NCBI GenBank assembly: GCA_027886175.1
Contig: JAJNNQ010000009.1
Span: forward strand, 28,757,501 to 28,821,500
Length of the DNA: 64,000 nucleotides
Reading direction: 5' to 3'
Origin: Phylloscopus collybita
Lineage: Eukaryota > Chordata > Aves > Passeriformes > Phylloscopidae
In this document: positions 36,382-47,576 of the stretch, piece by piece
How positions within the stretch are numbered: the stretch's first letter is position 1
Layout of the letters: the number at the start of each line of letters is the position of its first letter
Notes under the pieces: generated by a model
What the model saw: the letters and a program-made list of their open reading frames with translations, nothing else
What the model was told of the DNA's origin: nothing
Database searches by the model: none
Translations under genes and position numbers: made by a program

Positions 36382-38984
36382 TGATGGAAAGAGATGTACC
36401 TAAATTTCCTGGTTTCTGGTGACTTCTGAACATTTGCAGAGAGAATGAGAGAAATTGAAAATAGTGCCTGTATTGGCTTAGTGAATGGGATTTTCCATTT
36501 AGTCATGTGTAAGGATAAGGTTCTTTTATATACCTTAAATGTAAGGAAGTGAAAGGAAAAATGTAAGTTTGACTGGATGTCAACAAATCTCTTTCTCAAA
36601 TAGAATGTAAAATAAAGCATAATTAGACATATGAAATGGAATTAGTGTTGCACTGTATCTGGTCCACTGAGTACAGGCAAAGATTTGGGTATTGAAAACA
36701 GTGGCACAGTACAGTTAATAGCATTGATGTTATCCAAAACAGTCTATTGGATTCTAAAGCTTTTAGAACCTTTGCTTCTAAAGTTTGTTTTCTGCTTCGC
36801 AAATGGTGAAGATTAACCTTCTATTAACTACTTAACTTTTCTATTAACTGCTAGAAACACAATAGATCATCCAGGAGACTACAAAAGCGTCTGACATTGT
36901 TACAAAAATATGTATTACAGGTAAGACGTGTTAAAGTTCAGACAGAAAAACATAGTATATTCTGGTATAAATGGTCAGGCAGATAATATGGAATAATTTA
37001 AAAGATCAGGAGTTGCTTCTCAAGAAAAGAGTACGGTATGTTGTGTAAGATTAGTTATATTAAACATGTACTGGTATGATGCAAGATGAAGTACAAACAT
37101 CTGCATGACATAATGCATCAGAAATATTTTGGTTCTGTTAATTTCTTAGGTTGATTTAGGTGAAGATAGAATAAGCAGAATCAATTGATGTAGACTGCAT
37201 GGTTATCACCCCACATACTATGAATTGTCCCACAGACCTGGATTTAACAGCCAGGAGACTTCACTGTGTGGTGCTTCTCTCAGTCAGACACACATGCTGC
37301 TGACACTGCAGACAAGGTGAAACCCTTAGCTCTGTGAGAGTGAATGTTCTTGTTTATTCCTGCTGGCTGCAAATGGTAGAAGCAAAATATTGCTGCTGCA
37401 AATATTTTTGGGACATTGCATGGTATGCTTTCTGAGAGAAAACACAGGCAGGGGCTATTTTACCTCAGTTTTCTCTGAGTAATTGTAAATTACCCTCATG
37501 GGATACTCAGTAACACGCACAAGATCAGCTGTTTATCAGCCTGTTTCAGAAGGGTTAGTGTAATGGATTCTACAGAAATTTTCACTCCTTGTAATTTAAA
37601 ATATGGCTCCAGGAGCACCAATATATGAGATTCAGCACAGCAGACTTTAATGAAGAAAGGAGTTTTACCAGTCAGCAGAGGAGGAAAGGGCAGAACCTTT
37701 TCCCTTTAAGTTGCAAGGTTTAGCTAGATTAGAGGACTACATTTCTACCAGCACTCTGGTCAGGAACTGTTGGAATAGGAAGTAAGGAAGATGGGGGTGG
37801 CAAGACAGAAGGAAGGGGATCTTTCCTCTGGCTTTATCTATACAGAAGTTGAGAGGGCTTCAGTACAAACATCAGTCTTTCATGATTTCGACTTCCTTGT
37901 TTGAGGTTGTTTGGAAATGTCTTCCCCATTACTTCTCAGTCTTGTGCAGCCAGAATAAGAGTTAAGTCTGATGACTTTCTGTCTTGCATGTATCAACCTT
38001 TCCTTTTTAACAAAATTATAATTATAATCATTGGCTTTTATTATGACTGAGAAGAGAGTATCCCTTGTCATTGTATTGATTGTTGTAATTTTTACCCATA
38101 GCTAAGATATTTGGTAAGTAAGAAATTTCAGACAGGCAGGCAGGCATTCCTGAAAGGGCTTTCAGCCCTCCTCTTAATGGTGGCCGGGAATGATTTTAGA
38201 CAGCAGGCAACAACAGAGGTGGGAATATACTGAGCTCCTACAGCCGTGTGAAAGGCATTGATTTTCAACCTCATCAGTGCCTCATGCTATGGGAGAAAAG
38301 CAAAGTACAAACAACCATCTGGCATCAAATTAAAAGATGGTTGTGCTGGTAGTACTTGCCTGGAATAATCAAATGAAAATTATGCTTTTCTAAAGTCTAG
38401 TTCAATACACTACTGTAGTCTCAGGCAAGTCAGCAAATATGTAGATTAATTCAGCCTCACTTCTTGCTTTTTTTTTCCCCTGCCTACTTTGAGACAGATT
38501 ATATTTATTGCATAGGCCAGCAGTACTCCAAACTACAGCAGGTTCATTCCTTTAATGTCAGTTGATTTTATGAGCTCACATTTAACAAAAGAAGATGCAG
38601 AGTAAGGGAGTCATAGGTATTTATGTGTAACCCAAACTTTTGTTGAAAATTACAGAGGTAAGACAGAATATATAATAACTTTCAAAGTACTGGGTTGAGA
38701 TAAAGAAGGAAAAATAATAAAGGAGGATACTGATCAGCTGTTGTTCCAGATTTAGGGAAAGAAAATGAACAGGAGATGTTAGCAGAATACACACAAAGCC
38801 ATGTACACTTTAATCTGAGAGTAGCAGCATGCAAGGCTGAGTCTATGCAGGCAAACTGAAGAAATTCCACAAGTATGTATTAGTAGGCTTGGGAAAGGAC
38901 AGCTGCCTAGCAGACATGTATTCTGAACAATTCCTTTATTTTTGTTGTCCCATCCAGTATGTAGTTATGTGTTGAGCTGGTTTT

Positions 38985-38999
38985 GTTGTTGTTGTTGTT
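38985..38999. repeat. (GTT)5 microsatellite
   Basis: Five GTT units follow a GTTTT run. Confidence 0.85.
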
Positions 39000-39472
39000 C
39001 ATGAATCCACTATATAAATGGTAAACCAAAAATGTAATAGTTTATCTTGTGCAATGATCGGAAATCTCTCCCTTGTGTGGTGCTGGGAGAACTGTTCTGT
39101 GCCATAAGATTTCAGTGGTGTTATTAAAAAAGGCCATTTGTCTGAGTCTCTGAATTCCTTTATGGGAGGAAGCCTTATCTTTCTGTCTATTTGTAATATT
39201 AGACAGAAAATCACTTTTCCTCTGATATGACTATGTGTCCAAGACAAATTTCTGCAGCCAAAATCATACCAAAGCATGTAGTGACTGCAGGGCAGAATTC
39301 TCATTAATATCTTTGAGCAACACTCTCTTCCAGAAAGATTCTGCATTTCAGGCCTTGCTTAGTATCATGGATGCTTTAATGCAGATCTACTTTCAGTGAA
39401 AGGCTTGCCTTAAGAGCAGTATTCCTACTGTTACAAAGATTTAATGAGCATTTTCTGGGAAAGCCCTATTTT

Positions 39473-39505
39473 TAATATATAAATATATATATATATATAT
39501 ATTTT
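39473..39505. repeat. (TA)n microsatellite
   Basis: TAATATATAAATATATATAT and further AT steps run for about 33 bp before TTTTTAAAC. Confidence 0.88.
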
Positions 39506-40084
39506 TAAACAATTTTAGGGATGACTTCAGGGAAGACAAATTTTTTTCCACATCAATATTAATTATCATTATAAATTATTACTTGACGGGAAAAGGTGAT
39601 GAAAGAGGATACAGATATATATAAAGGTTTTATAAACCCGGTGAAACTTAATAAGACAAATTTCAGCACTGAGAGATTATTTTTCTCATTTGTAATCTTT
39701 CTTATGTTAAAATCTAACTCAAGGGCAGGATTTTTATAATTACCATTGATGCGGAGATAAAATTTGAATTGTTTCTTTAAAAGTTGCCCTTAATCTTCTC
39801 CAAACTCCTAGTAAATCTCAGTTAAATGTTTTCTAATACAATAATATTTAACACAACCACTGAAATAAGCAGGTGAAGTGCCTTAGATAATTTTTTTTAG
39901 TATTAGGAAATGGAAAGAACTACTCTCACCGCATTACCATAATAGAACTTCCATATAATGTAAGCTATGGAGTTTTTACAAAGGTTATTTCTCTGTACTG
40001 AATTAAACTAGAATGTGTCTGTAATATGGGGAGTTCACTGAGCCTGGAGCAAATAGGCATTTTACACTACTACACTAGAAAAGG

Positions 40085-40620
40085 AATCCCCAACAATTTC
40101 TCCTGCTCCTGAGATGAAGCAGCATTTCTCCTTTGTTGGGCCACGATGCTGTGGGCATAAGTACATAACACCTGCACTGAGCAAGGACAGCACCACCTAC
40201 ACCATGGTAGATGACTTGTCAGGTCTGGTGCCATATGGTGACAGCACACAGCAGTGACAGGTCAGCTGTCAGCATTCCATGGGGTGGCAGAGGCAACATG
40301 TCCTTTTCCAAGTCTGCTTAGTGCTGAGTAGCTCATCCCTGGATTGCTGCTGTTCTGGGCTGTTTGCCCAGAAGTCTTCCCAAGAAAGACTAAACCCTGA
40401 CAGCAAGAGGAATCATCATCCATCTGCCTCTCTGTGGGGACAGCAGAAGACTCAGCTGCAAAACTGTGCTCAATGTAATTCTCTGCAGTGCTTTAAAGAA
40501 CACACCTGTAAACATGACAAAATGGCAACGTCCCTGAAGAGCAGTGAGAACATCTGTTGAACTCGGGTGGCTGATCATGCTAACCAGGGATGTGCACAAG
40601 GAGTGAGAAAGGAAAGAGTA
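40085..40620. other. Moderately GC-rich patch, origin unknown
   Basis: Base composition rises to roughly half G+C over about 500 bp, with many CAGCAC, CTGCTG and GACAGCA words and very few CpG. An open plus-strand frame of 93 codons (40,279-40,560) resembles nothing known. It could be an old decayed repeat, conserved non-coding DNA or an exon of a non-coding transcript; I cannot decide. Confidence 0.4.
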
Positions 40621-43600
40621 GGAAAGACCAGTAATATGCGAAACAGAAGCCTGGTATTCATTTTGTCACAGTAAAATTGTCATTTTTGTGCCACTATTGA
40701 TAAACTTATGCCATGCTTAATAAACCTCAGCCACACAATTGATACGGTTTTGTTTGGGTTTTTTTAAAGGGTGAAGATGACTGACTGTGGATCTCTCTCA
40801 CAATGGTGTCATGGATGGTGTAATTAGGTTTCTTGTGCTTGCACCACAACTTCTTTTATATGCTTGCTTCCCCAGTTACTTGCTAGCTCAAAATAAAGGG
40901 GGCATTTTAGCACAAAAAAGCTTAGGAAGAACTGGCATGTGGAGCTAACTCTTGGGTAATATGATTTTCGTTAATGTGCTGTTTAGAATATAGGTAATGG
41001 AATGGTAGCTCCAGTTAATTTTTGCTGAGAGTGAAAACTGTCATGTCTGAAAGTGTTGTAAAGCGATCAGAATCTTCTAATTTGGATATGCTGCTACCTG
41101 TGTGCTAAGGAAAAAATTAGATGTTTAATGTAGATTTTTCAAGAGAATATACTTAAAACTGCAGAATTATTTCCATTAATATTCCATTTTGAATACAGGT
41201 AACAGCCAGTGCAACATAAATTTGCACTTGTTCTGTAGAACAAAAAGTACAAAAAGGAAATGGCTGATTTAATACTATAAGGACTGAATTTATATCAAAT
41301 GTATCATTGTTCTCTGGTCTACATAAGTAATTAAAACTGGAAAATAGGATTGGAAATAAACCTTTGTATATGACATCAGCCAATCTACTGTAACCAAAGG
41401 ATGACAGGCTGAACCATGCCTTTCACTAATCTGATTGTGAATGTGTTTTACAGCCACAATTGTACAGTGAAACTTTTGAATAAATTATTATTTTATGCAG
41501 TTGAATAGATTTTTTTACAGAGGCATATTTTATAGACGTCAATCAATGATGGCTTAGAGCAGTAATAAAGCTGATTTTACATGAACATGTATTTTGCATA
41601 TCATGCAGGAAGGAACAAAAAAACCCCATGTAAGGTAAGATATGAAATTACATGAAGCATATCTCCTCTGTTTCATGTTAAAGATCTTTTAGTTAATGTA
41701 CATTTTGGATTTAAAAACATTGCATTTCTTCTAATCAGTAAGGGCTGAAATGAGAAAAATTCTCTAATGTTTTGAGTTGAGGCTTACACAAGTTATAGGT
41801 CATACCTTATATATATTGCTCTTCCTTTTTGGGGTTCCAAAGCAGTTTATCCAGAGGTGGAAGAATGCTACAACCCAGCTGTGTTTCTGTTGTGCTATTA
41901 AGAATTTTCTACCCTGTACCTGCTGGTGAAGACTGAAAGATATCCATACTACTGCAAGATGTTTTCTCTTTTAGGGAGGTGGTAGTGATTCTGCACATTT
42001 ATATTTCAATACTTTTTGGGATCTTGGAATGATATATTGCCATACTGCACAGCACCCAAGGGGTTATAGTTTCAACCCAAAATCTTGCATTTCCTGGCTA
42101 ATGAACAATTAACTTGTAATGTTACTTGCATTTTAATACCTTTGGACTGATTCTTCCACTATTAAAGAAAATATCAAACTGGCACTTGTTTCAAATATTG
42201 GTACCATGTTATGTAACACATATCATTGTATTTCATATCATACATAATGATTTATGTTTTCTAGGCTGCTCAAACAGAAGGGTTTGGTGGGTTTTTATGA
42301 TCTTTCCTCCTTATGTTTAGCATGCTCTACCATTTAATGAGGAGGAAGAGATTTAGCAGCATTATTAATGGACAAATTAAATGTCAATTAGCACTTACAT
42401 TATAACAACACACTTTTAATCTACAACAGAAATTTGGTTCAGCATACTAATCCATGCTTACTTGCTTCTATTTGTGATAATATTTATCTGCAAATTCAAT
42501 AATGGATATGGAAATCTCTTAGGTAAAAAAAATATCTGTAACTTTTGGAAGAGTCTAGGGTCTCTGTAAAATATGTTCCTTGAAAATGTCATATTTTAAA
42601 AGCATGGTATCAACAGTATTTTTTATTTTATTTCCATGAATTTCCTTGGAAAATAAATAAACCCACAGTTCTTCAGCTGCCCTTCTTAGGTATTTATATC
42701 TAGCACATTTGGTGTTTATTTGTAGATTTAAATCTCTTTGTAAGCCTAAAATTTGCCAATACGACTTTGCTCCATTAAAGCAAAGTAGTAGTAGCATTAA
42801 TATCAGTGTCTGACTTAAAGAAACAGAAAAATTCACTGGTTTATTATAATAAATCATTTTTTAAATGGAAAATTATCACACACTGTTTTCATATCATTAG
42901 CCCTAAATTTACTGCTCTTTGAAACAGAAAACCTGGAGTTCTGAACACTGAATTATGTAATTATGTATTAAAAACATTCCAAACAGTTTGCTGATCTTTA
43001 ATAATTGATTTGAAAACTGGTGGCTTCTAATAACTTGTGATTTTTTTTCCAGACTTGCTTCAAGTCTTAGATCCTTCCTGAAGCTTAAAAAAATCAGGTT
43101 CCTTCCTGTTCATTGATCTAAAATGAAAACTTTAACCATGAACACAACAACAAAAAAATGTAAGTAGTTTAACTTAAATTAACTTTTACTGAGTCTCAAT
43201 ATACTTCATGGATATCATAATGCTCACATTCTTGTTCGTAAAGATATGTATAATTAATAACTAAAAAAGTATCCAACAAATGTGTCTCTATCAGTAAAGA
43301 AACTGGAACTGTGAAAAATAGGAAGAAAAATTAAGGGACTGCCATGTCTCTGAAATGCTCAGGTAGGGAAACACCACTCATGGAGCTGATCAGAAACATA
43401 TGATTCAATGGATAATTCCATGTTGAAGTGCCTCAGAATATGCTTCAAAATTGGCCAGCTATAGATAACTCTTCAGGTCTCAGGTTCCAAACTGACCAAC
43501 CTGCCAGTGTTTTAAATCAGCATACTGTTCCTCTTCTATTATTCATAGATGCATTGGAATAAGCACTTCTAGAAGGAAAGACAAAGTGTAAAGCTCCCTC

Positions 43601-44468
43601 ACCTGGGTAAACAGATAATGCTGGCTTTCCTTATAAACACAATTGTCACAACTGCAGTTGTAGCACAACCTTGCATATGGTTTTTGGGAAGAAAGAGAAC
43701 TGAAGCAATTGAAATTAAATTAAAACAGAGCTAAAGAATTAGGAAAAACCAAGTCCCTCAATCTTTATTATGATTAATATATTCAATAAGTCAAGGCATG
43801 ATTGCACAGTACTTCTCTGTTACCAAGGGGCAAAAAGGACTGTGTTTGAAGAGTTAGGGTTCTGTAAAGATGCCATTGAACTGGACAGACAAAATGCTAA
43901 GTGCCAAACTCCCTCATTAAGCACTTTGGGAATTTAATTAAAAAAAAAATCTGAAGAGTGTGTATGGATCCATTTCTAGGATTCACCCAGTGGGACATAA
44001 CTGACTTGGAGTAACAGGAATATTTAATTCATCTGTTGGCTCTGTACATTTAACTTGCAGTTAGAAAAGCACCACACTGGGAGCTAGCAAAGGAAATGAA
44101 GTATTGGTGTCTTAGAAAAGAGATATTTCTCATAACATTTTCTGTATGGAACTTTGATCTAGAAAGATGTGCCCAGAAATATGTTTTCCTTTTCTCACTA
44201 GCTTGGTAAAATTTTCACTTGTTTGGTATTTTGTTTAAAATATGTTTGGTTTGTTAAATATGTTTTTTTATGCAAAAGCATTTTAAAACTCAGTGTCTCT
44301 AGTTCTGGTATACCCAGACAAACAACAGCAGCTTGGGTGACTTGATATGCAGATGTTTACCTCAGCAAAAAATCAGCCTGAGAAACAAACATACCATATT
44401 TACATCAGGATATGGTGTGTCATATTTCATTCAAGACCATTCTTCGGTATTTGAGATACAGTTGTTAG

Positions 44469-44554
44469 TTTATTATTTATATTTATATATTAAAAATATT
44501 ATAAATATATTTATATATTTATATTTATTATTATTTATTTATTATTATTTATTT
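44469..44554. repeat. 86-bp A/T-only stretch
   Basis: No G or C occurs between 44,469 and 44,554. The sequence moves from TTTATATTTATATATTAAAA-like to TTATTATTATTTATT-like. Such runs unwind easily and are typical of matrix-attachment-type DNA, but that role is inferred from composition alone. Confidence 0.9.
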
Positions 44555-46305
44555 GTTATTATTAGTGTGTTATGAAAGACAAAAAGTCATGAATATTAAT
44601 ATTGTGTCTAACACATTCTATTACTTTGTCAAATACCTTTAAAGCTAGAAAAACCTTTGTACTTTGATAATGGTAATTGAAAGACTGATCAAGGAAGGTA
44701 TATAGTGTGCATTAGGGACCACCTGCTCTGGGAGTTTTGTCTGGTTTGGTGACTATATCATAGTCTGTCCTCCATTTTGAGTAGAACCAGTAATATCATA
44801 ATTTATTGCATCTTCATCTTTCCAAGTAGTGGAATGGAATGAGTTATATATCTCAAGTGGTGGTCATTTAAAGATAGTTGGCATTCATAGACCATCTGGA
44901 AGAATTGGTATAGTTAGAAATTATATATAGAGATGAGTGAAATGATTTAAGAGCTAAGCTTGTCATTGTGTAATTAACATATGTCTTTGTAATGATCCTT
45001 GCATTTAGGGAATGAAGATTTTCCCTTTGTTATTTGGTGTATAGTTTAAATAAATATTGCATCATAACTTGCAATTTTCATGTTATGGTCAATGAATTAT
45101 ATCATTTATGATGAGTATTTGTATTCATTGTTAAAAAAATACATCTGTTGATCTGCATTCTGTTGTTGATGATAATGATCACAACTGAAAATTATGCAGG
45201 GAACACAGTGAAGAGAAAGGCCCTTAGAAAACATGTAAACCTTTTTATGATAAAGGTAGTAGAGTTATTTCCATAATAAAAAATAAGTGAAAGAAACCCA
45301 CAGATAATGTGTTTATTCATTCAAGAAGTATTTGACTGCAAGTCATGTTTTCTTTCAATACCTATGTCCATACTTTGTGAGCACTCAAAGAAACTAACCA
45401 ACCACATTTCCATCAGAGAAGAAAGAAGATGGATTTTAGGTTATCAGACTTAAGGTCAAGTGCTTCAAGAATATAACTGGCTGGTATGTATTTTAAGGGG
45501 TTGTTAGAATGTGGTTTGCTTTTCAAAAAGTGAGAAAAGGAGGATGGGCTGAATACAAATTTACCCTTCTTTAATCTGCTGTTTTACAGAGACAAATGAC
45601 AGTTTTTACTTTCTCTGAGAGTTCTTGTGTTCACTAGGAACCTGAACCTGTAACTCTTTAACATCTAAAGTATTTCCTTTATAATTTTTTTTTGGTTTTC
45701 CCAGCCAAATACAACATTATTTATTTAGCATTTTAAATTATATTTTACTATTTTCAGAAAACCACCTTATTTTCTTCTGAATTTTTCCTGCATGTCGAAG
45801 TTTGTCCTGGAGCTTCAAAAAGGTGGCCTGTTCTTCTTTAATAAGTGTATTTTGATATGTGTAAAAATATTCAAAATAGCTAAAATGTTCTGTTCAATTC
45901 CCCAGGCACATTATTCTGCTTCTGCTTTGGGATAGTATAAATAGTGTGTAGTGAACTAACTGAAGGTACTGTATTAATTGAAAATGATCCTGTATAAAAT
46001 ATATGCATTTTCTTTCCACAGTCAAATAAGGGGAATGGTATTTCCTATGACAGTATTGAATTTCTTCAAAGAGTCATGTTTGTGTTTAAACCTTACCATA
46101 AAACTATAGAATCCACACCTTCTTAGTTACATATAAAAATACTTCAGATATAACAAGCCCTAACTGAATATGTACATGGCTTTAAGAACAAAAACCGGTA
46201 AGACTGTAATTCCTATTTAATACCAGATGCTTTTATTTTCTTAGCAGACCAAAGTTTTCTTTTGTACTTGTTTCATCTTTAAAAGGATCCTTTTTCTTTT
46301 AGGGG

Positions 46306-46468
46306 AAAAAAACCCCAACCCCCCAAACAAACAAACAAACCAACAAACCACAAAAAACCCCCCAAACCAACAAACACACAAAAAAACCCCACAAAAAACA
46401 AAACAAAACAAAACAAAACAAATCCCCAAAAACCAAAAAACCACCAAAACCAACCAAACAAAAAAAAA
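46306..46468. repeat. 163-bp A/C tract with no G
   Basis: The plus strand contains only A and C apart from one T at 46,423. Units include CAAA, CCAAA, CAAAAC and runs of four to six C. It is preceded by TTTTAGGGGAAAAAAACCCC and by a 14-bp palindrome AAAAGGATCCTTTT at 46,281-46,294. The open frames here are compositional artefacts. Confidence 0.95.
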
Positions 46469-47251
46469 GCTCACGAATTTGCAGTGACTTTTCGCAGAAA
46501 TCTTTGAGTTTCTTCTTATTATACTTGTTATACTATTCCTTTAAAATACTTACCCCTTGTTTCCTGTAAGGAAAAGATCTCTGCAGTATTAAGCTTTATT
46601 TTACTTTCATTTGATGGAAATTGTTTTATTTTATAAATCAAGGCCTATTTCAATTTGTTTAATGTCTCTCACAAGCCTCACTGATCAATGGATGAAGTTA
46701 AAGAATCATCCTTCTCTTTTGTTTCTTCTAGTTGTTTTTCTGCTGCAGTTCACCAGGCTAGTTCATGAAGCAGCTCAAAAAAATCATCTCAGAGCTAGAA
46801 ACAGTGTAATAGAAAAAAAAAAGACCCACAGAAGTAGGAGCAGGATCTGGCTTAGACAAAGTTCAGTTTTATCTTTTATATCAGCTCTGGCTGGGGTTCA
46901 CAGAATAACTCAGACCAGTCAAAGAACAAGGCTGATGAACTCTTGTGTTGCTTATGTTGATGACACACCAAAATTAAGAACTATTTCAGGGAGCTGATCA
47001 GGCTGAAAACCCTCCCTACCAAAAGCTTGCTACACAAGCATGCAGGTGAGAGAGAAGGCAAGAGCTTGCTAAATAGCAAGTCTTTCTAAAGTCCCACAAA
47101 TAGCAAGGAGACAAAGCTGAAAACCAGTAGTTTGCTTTAAAGAATAGGCAGCCTAGAATTTTAATAAGTTGCCACATACATTTTGTATTTGGGCATGATT
47201 ATGGGAAGGAAGGCCGTAGCTCTTTATATCAATATCAGAACTTTCATTGAC
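46469..47251. other. Gene-free spacer before the compact solo LTR
   Basis: An open plus-strand frame of 128 codons (46,611-46,997) is the longest outside an LTR or low-complexity tract in this window. It has no recognisable domain and no similarity I know of, so I do not call it a gene. Confidence 0.5.
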
Positions 47252-47257
47252 CTTAAG
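47252..47257. repeat. Target-site duplication, left copy
   Basis: CTTAAG directly precedes the TG of the LTR at 47,258 and is repeated exactly at 47,571-47,576. Confidence 0.88.
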
Positions 47258-47570
47258 TGTTGCCACGCTTCGTGCCTACCATGTTTTGGTTTTGGGAAAT
47301 TCTGTTCCCAGGCACTGTCCTAGTACACAAAGTCACATAATGTAAACTACCTTGCTTTGTACAAATTTCCCAGAGGAGGGACTTTCGCATGGTGGTCTCT
47401 GGAACTGACCAATGGTTCCCAAAGGTCCCGCCTCTAAGGTGGGCACATCTGAAAACGCATAAAAGTAGCCGGAGAAATAAACCGAGGTCTCCTTCCTGCA
47501 TGGGGACCACGCAGCCTTCTGTGAAAAACTATCACTCCCTGCCTCTCATTTATTGTGTCCCACAGCGACA
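47258..47570 (+). mobile_element. Compact solo LTR of an endogenous retrovirus (313 bp)
   Basis: The element starts TGTTGCCACGC and ends CCCACAGCGACA, so its ends are TG...CA with short imperfect inverted repeats (TGTTGC/GCGACA). It is bracketed by an exact 6-bp duplication, CTTAAG. Inside, in plus orientation, are a CCAAT box (47,409-47,413), a TATA-like CATAAAAG (47,458-47,465) and AATAAA (47,476-47,481) only about 16 bases later, followed by a U5-like 90 bp. Short length, 6-bp duplication and a polyadenylation signal packed against the TATA box resemble alpharetrovirus-type (ERVK/class II) LTRs of birds. No gag, pol or env flanks it, so it is a solo LTR left by recombination between two LTRs. 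Exact ends, duplication and signals make this call strong; the family name is inferred. Confidence 0.88.
47409..47481 (+). promoter_or_regulatory. LTR promoter and polyadenylation signals
   Basis: CCAAT at 47,409-47,413, CATAAAAG at 47,458-47,465 and AATAAA at 47,476-47,481 are in the order expected for an LTR reading rightward. The signals look undamaged, so the LTR could still start or end transcripts; whether it does is unknown. Confidence 0.65.
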
Positions 47571-47576
47571 CTTAAG
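47571..47576. repeat. Target-site duplication, right copy
   Basis: CTTAAG follows the terminal CA of the LTR immediately and matches 47,252-47,257. Confidence 0.88.

Larger units (their letters stand above)
32546..46305. other. Large gene-free AT-rich block
   Basis: Nearly 14 kb with no recognisable exon, RNA gene or transposon. Features worth naming are the T/G tract at 33,783-33,840, the palindrome at 36,354-36,381, a (GTT)5 run at 38,985-38,999, (TA)n at 39,473-39,505, a GC-richer patch at about 40,085-40,620, and the A/T-only run at 44,469-44,554. The longest frame is 115 codons (38,999-39,346, minus strand) without resemblance to known proteins. Confidence 0.55.

Noticed and set aside
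38999..39346. 115-codon open frame on the minus strand
   Set aside because: No similarity to any protein family I know and no supporting signals.
46241..46474. Gly/Phe/Trp/Cys-rich minus-strand frames
   Set aside because: Artefact of the A/C tract at 46,306-46,468.
46611..46997. 128-codon open frame on the plus strand
   Set aside because: No recognisable domain, no splice-site or promoter context and vertebrate-intergenic composition; this length can occur by chance in 64 kb over six frames.
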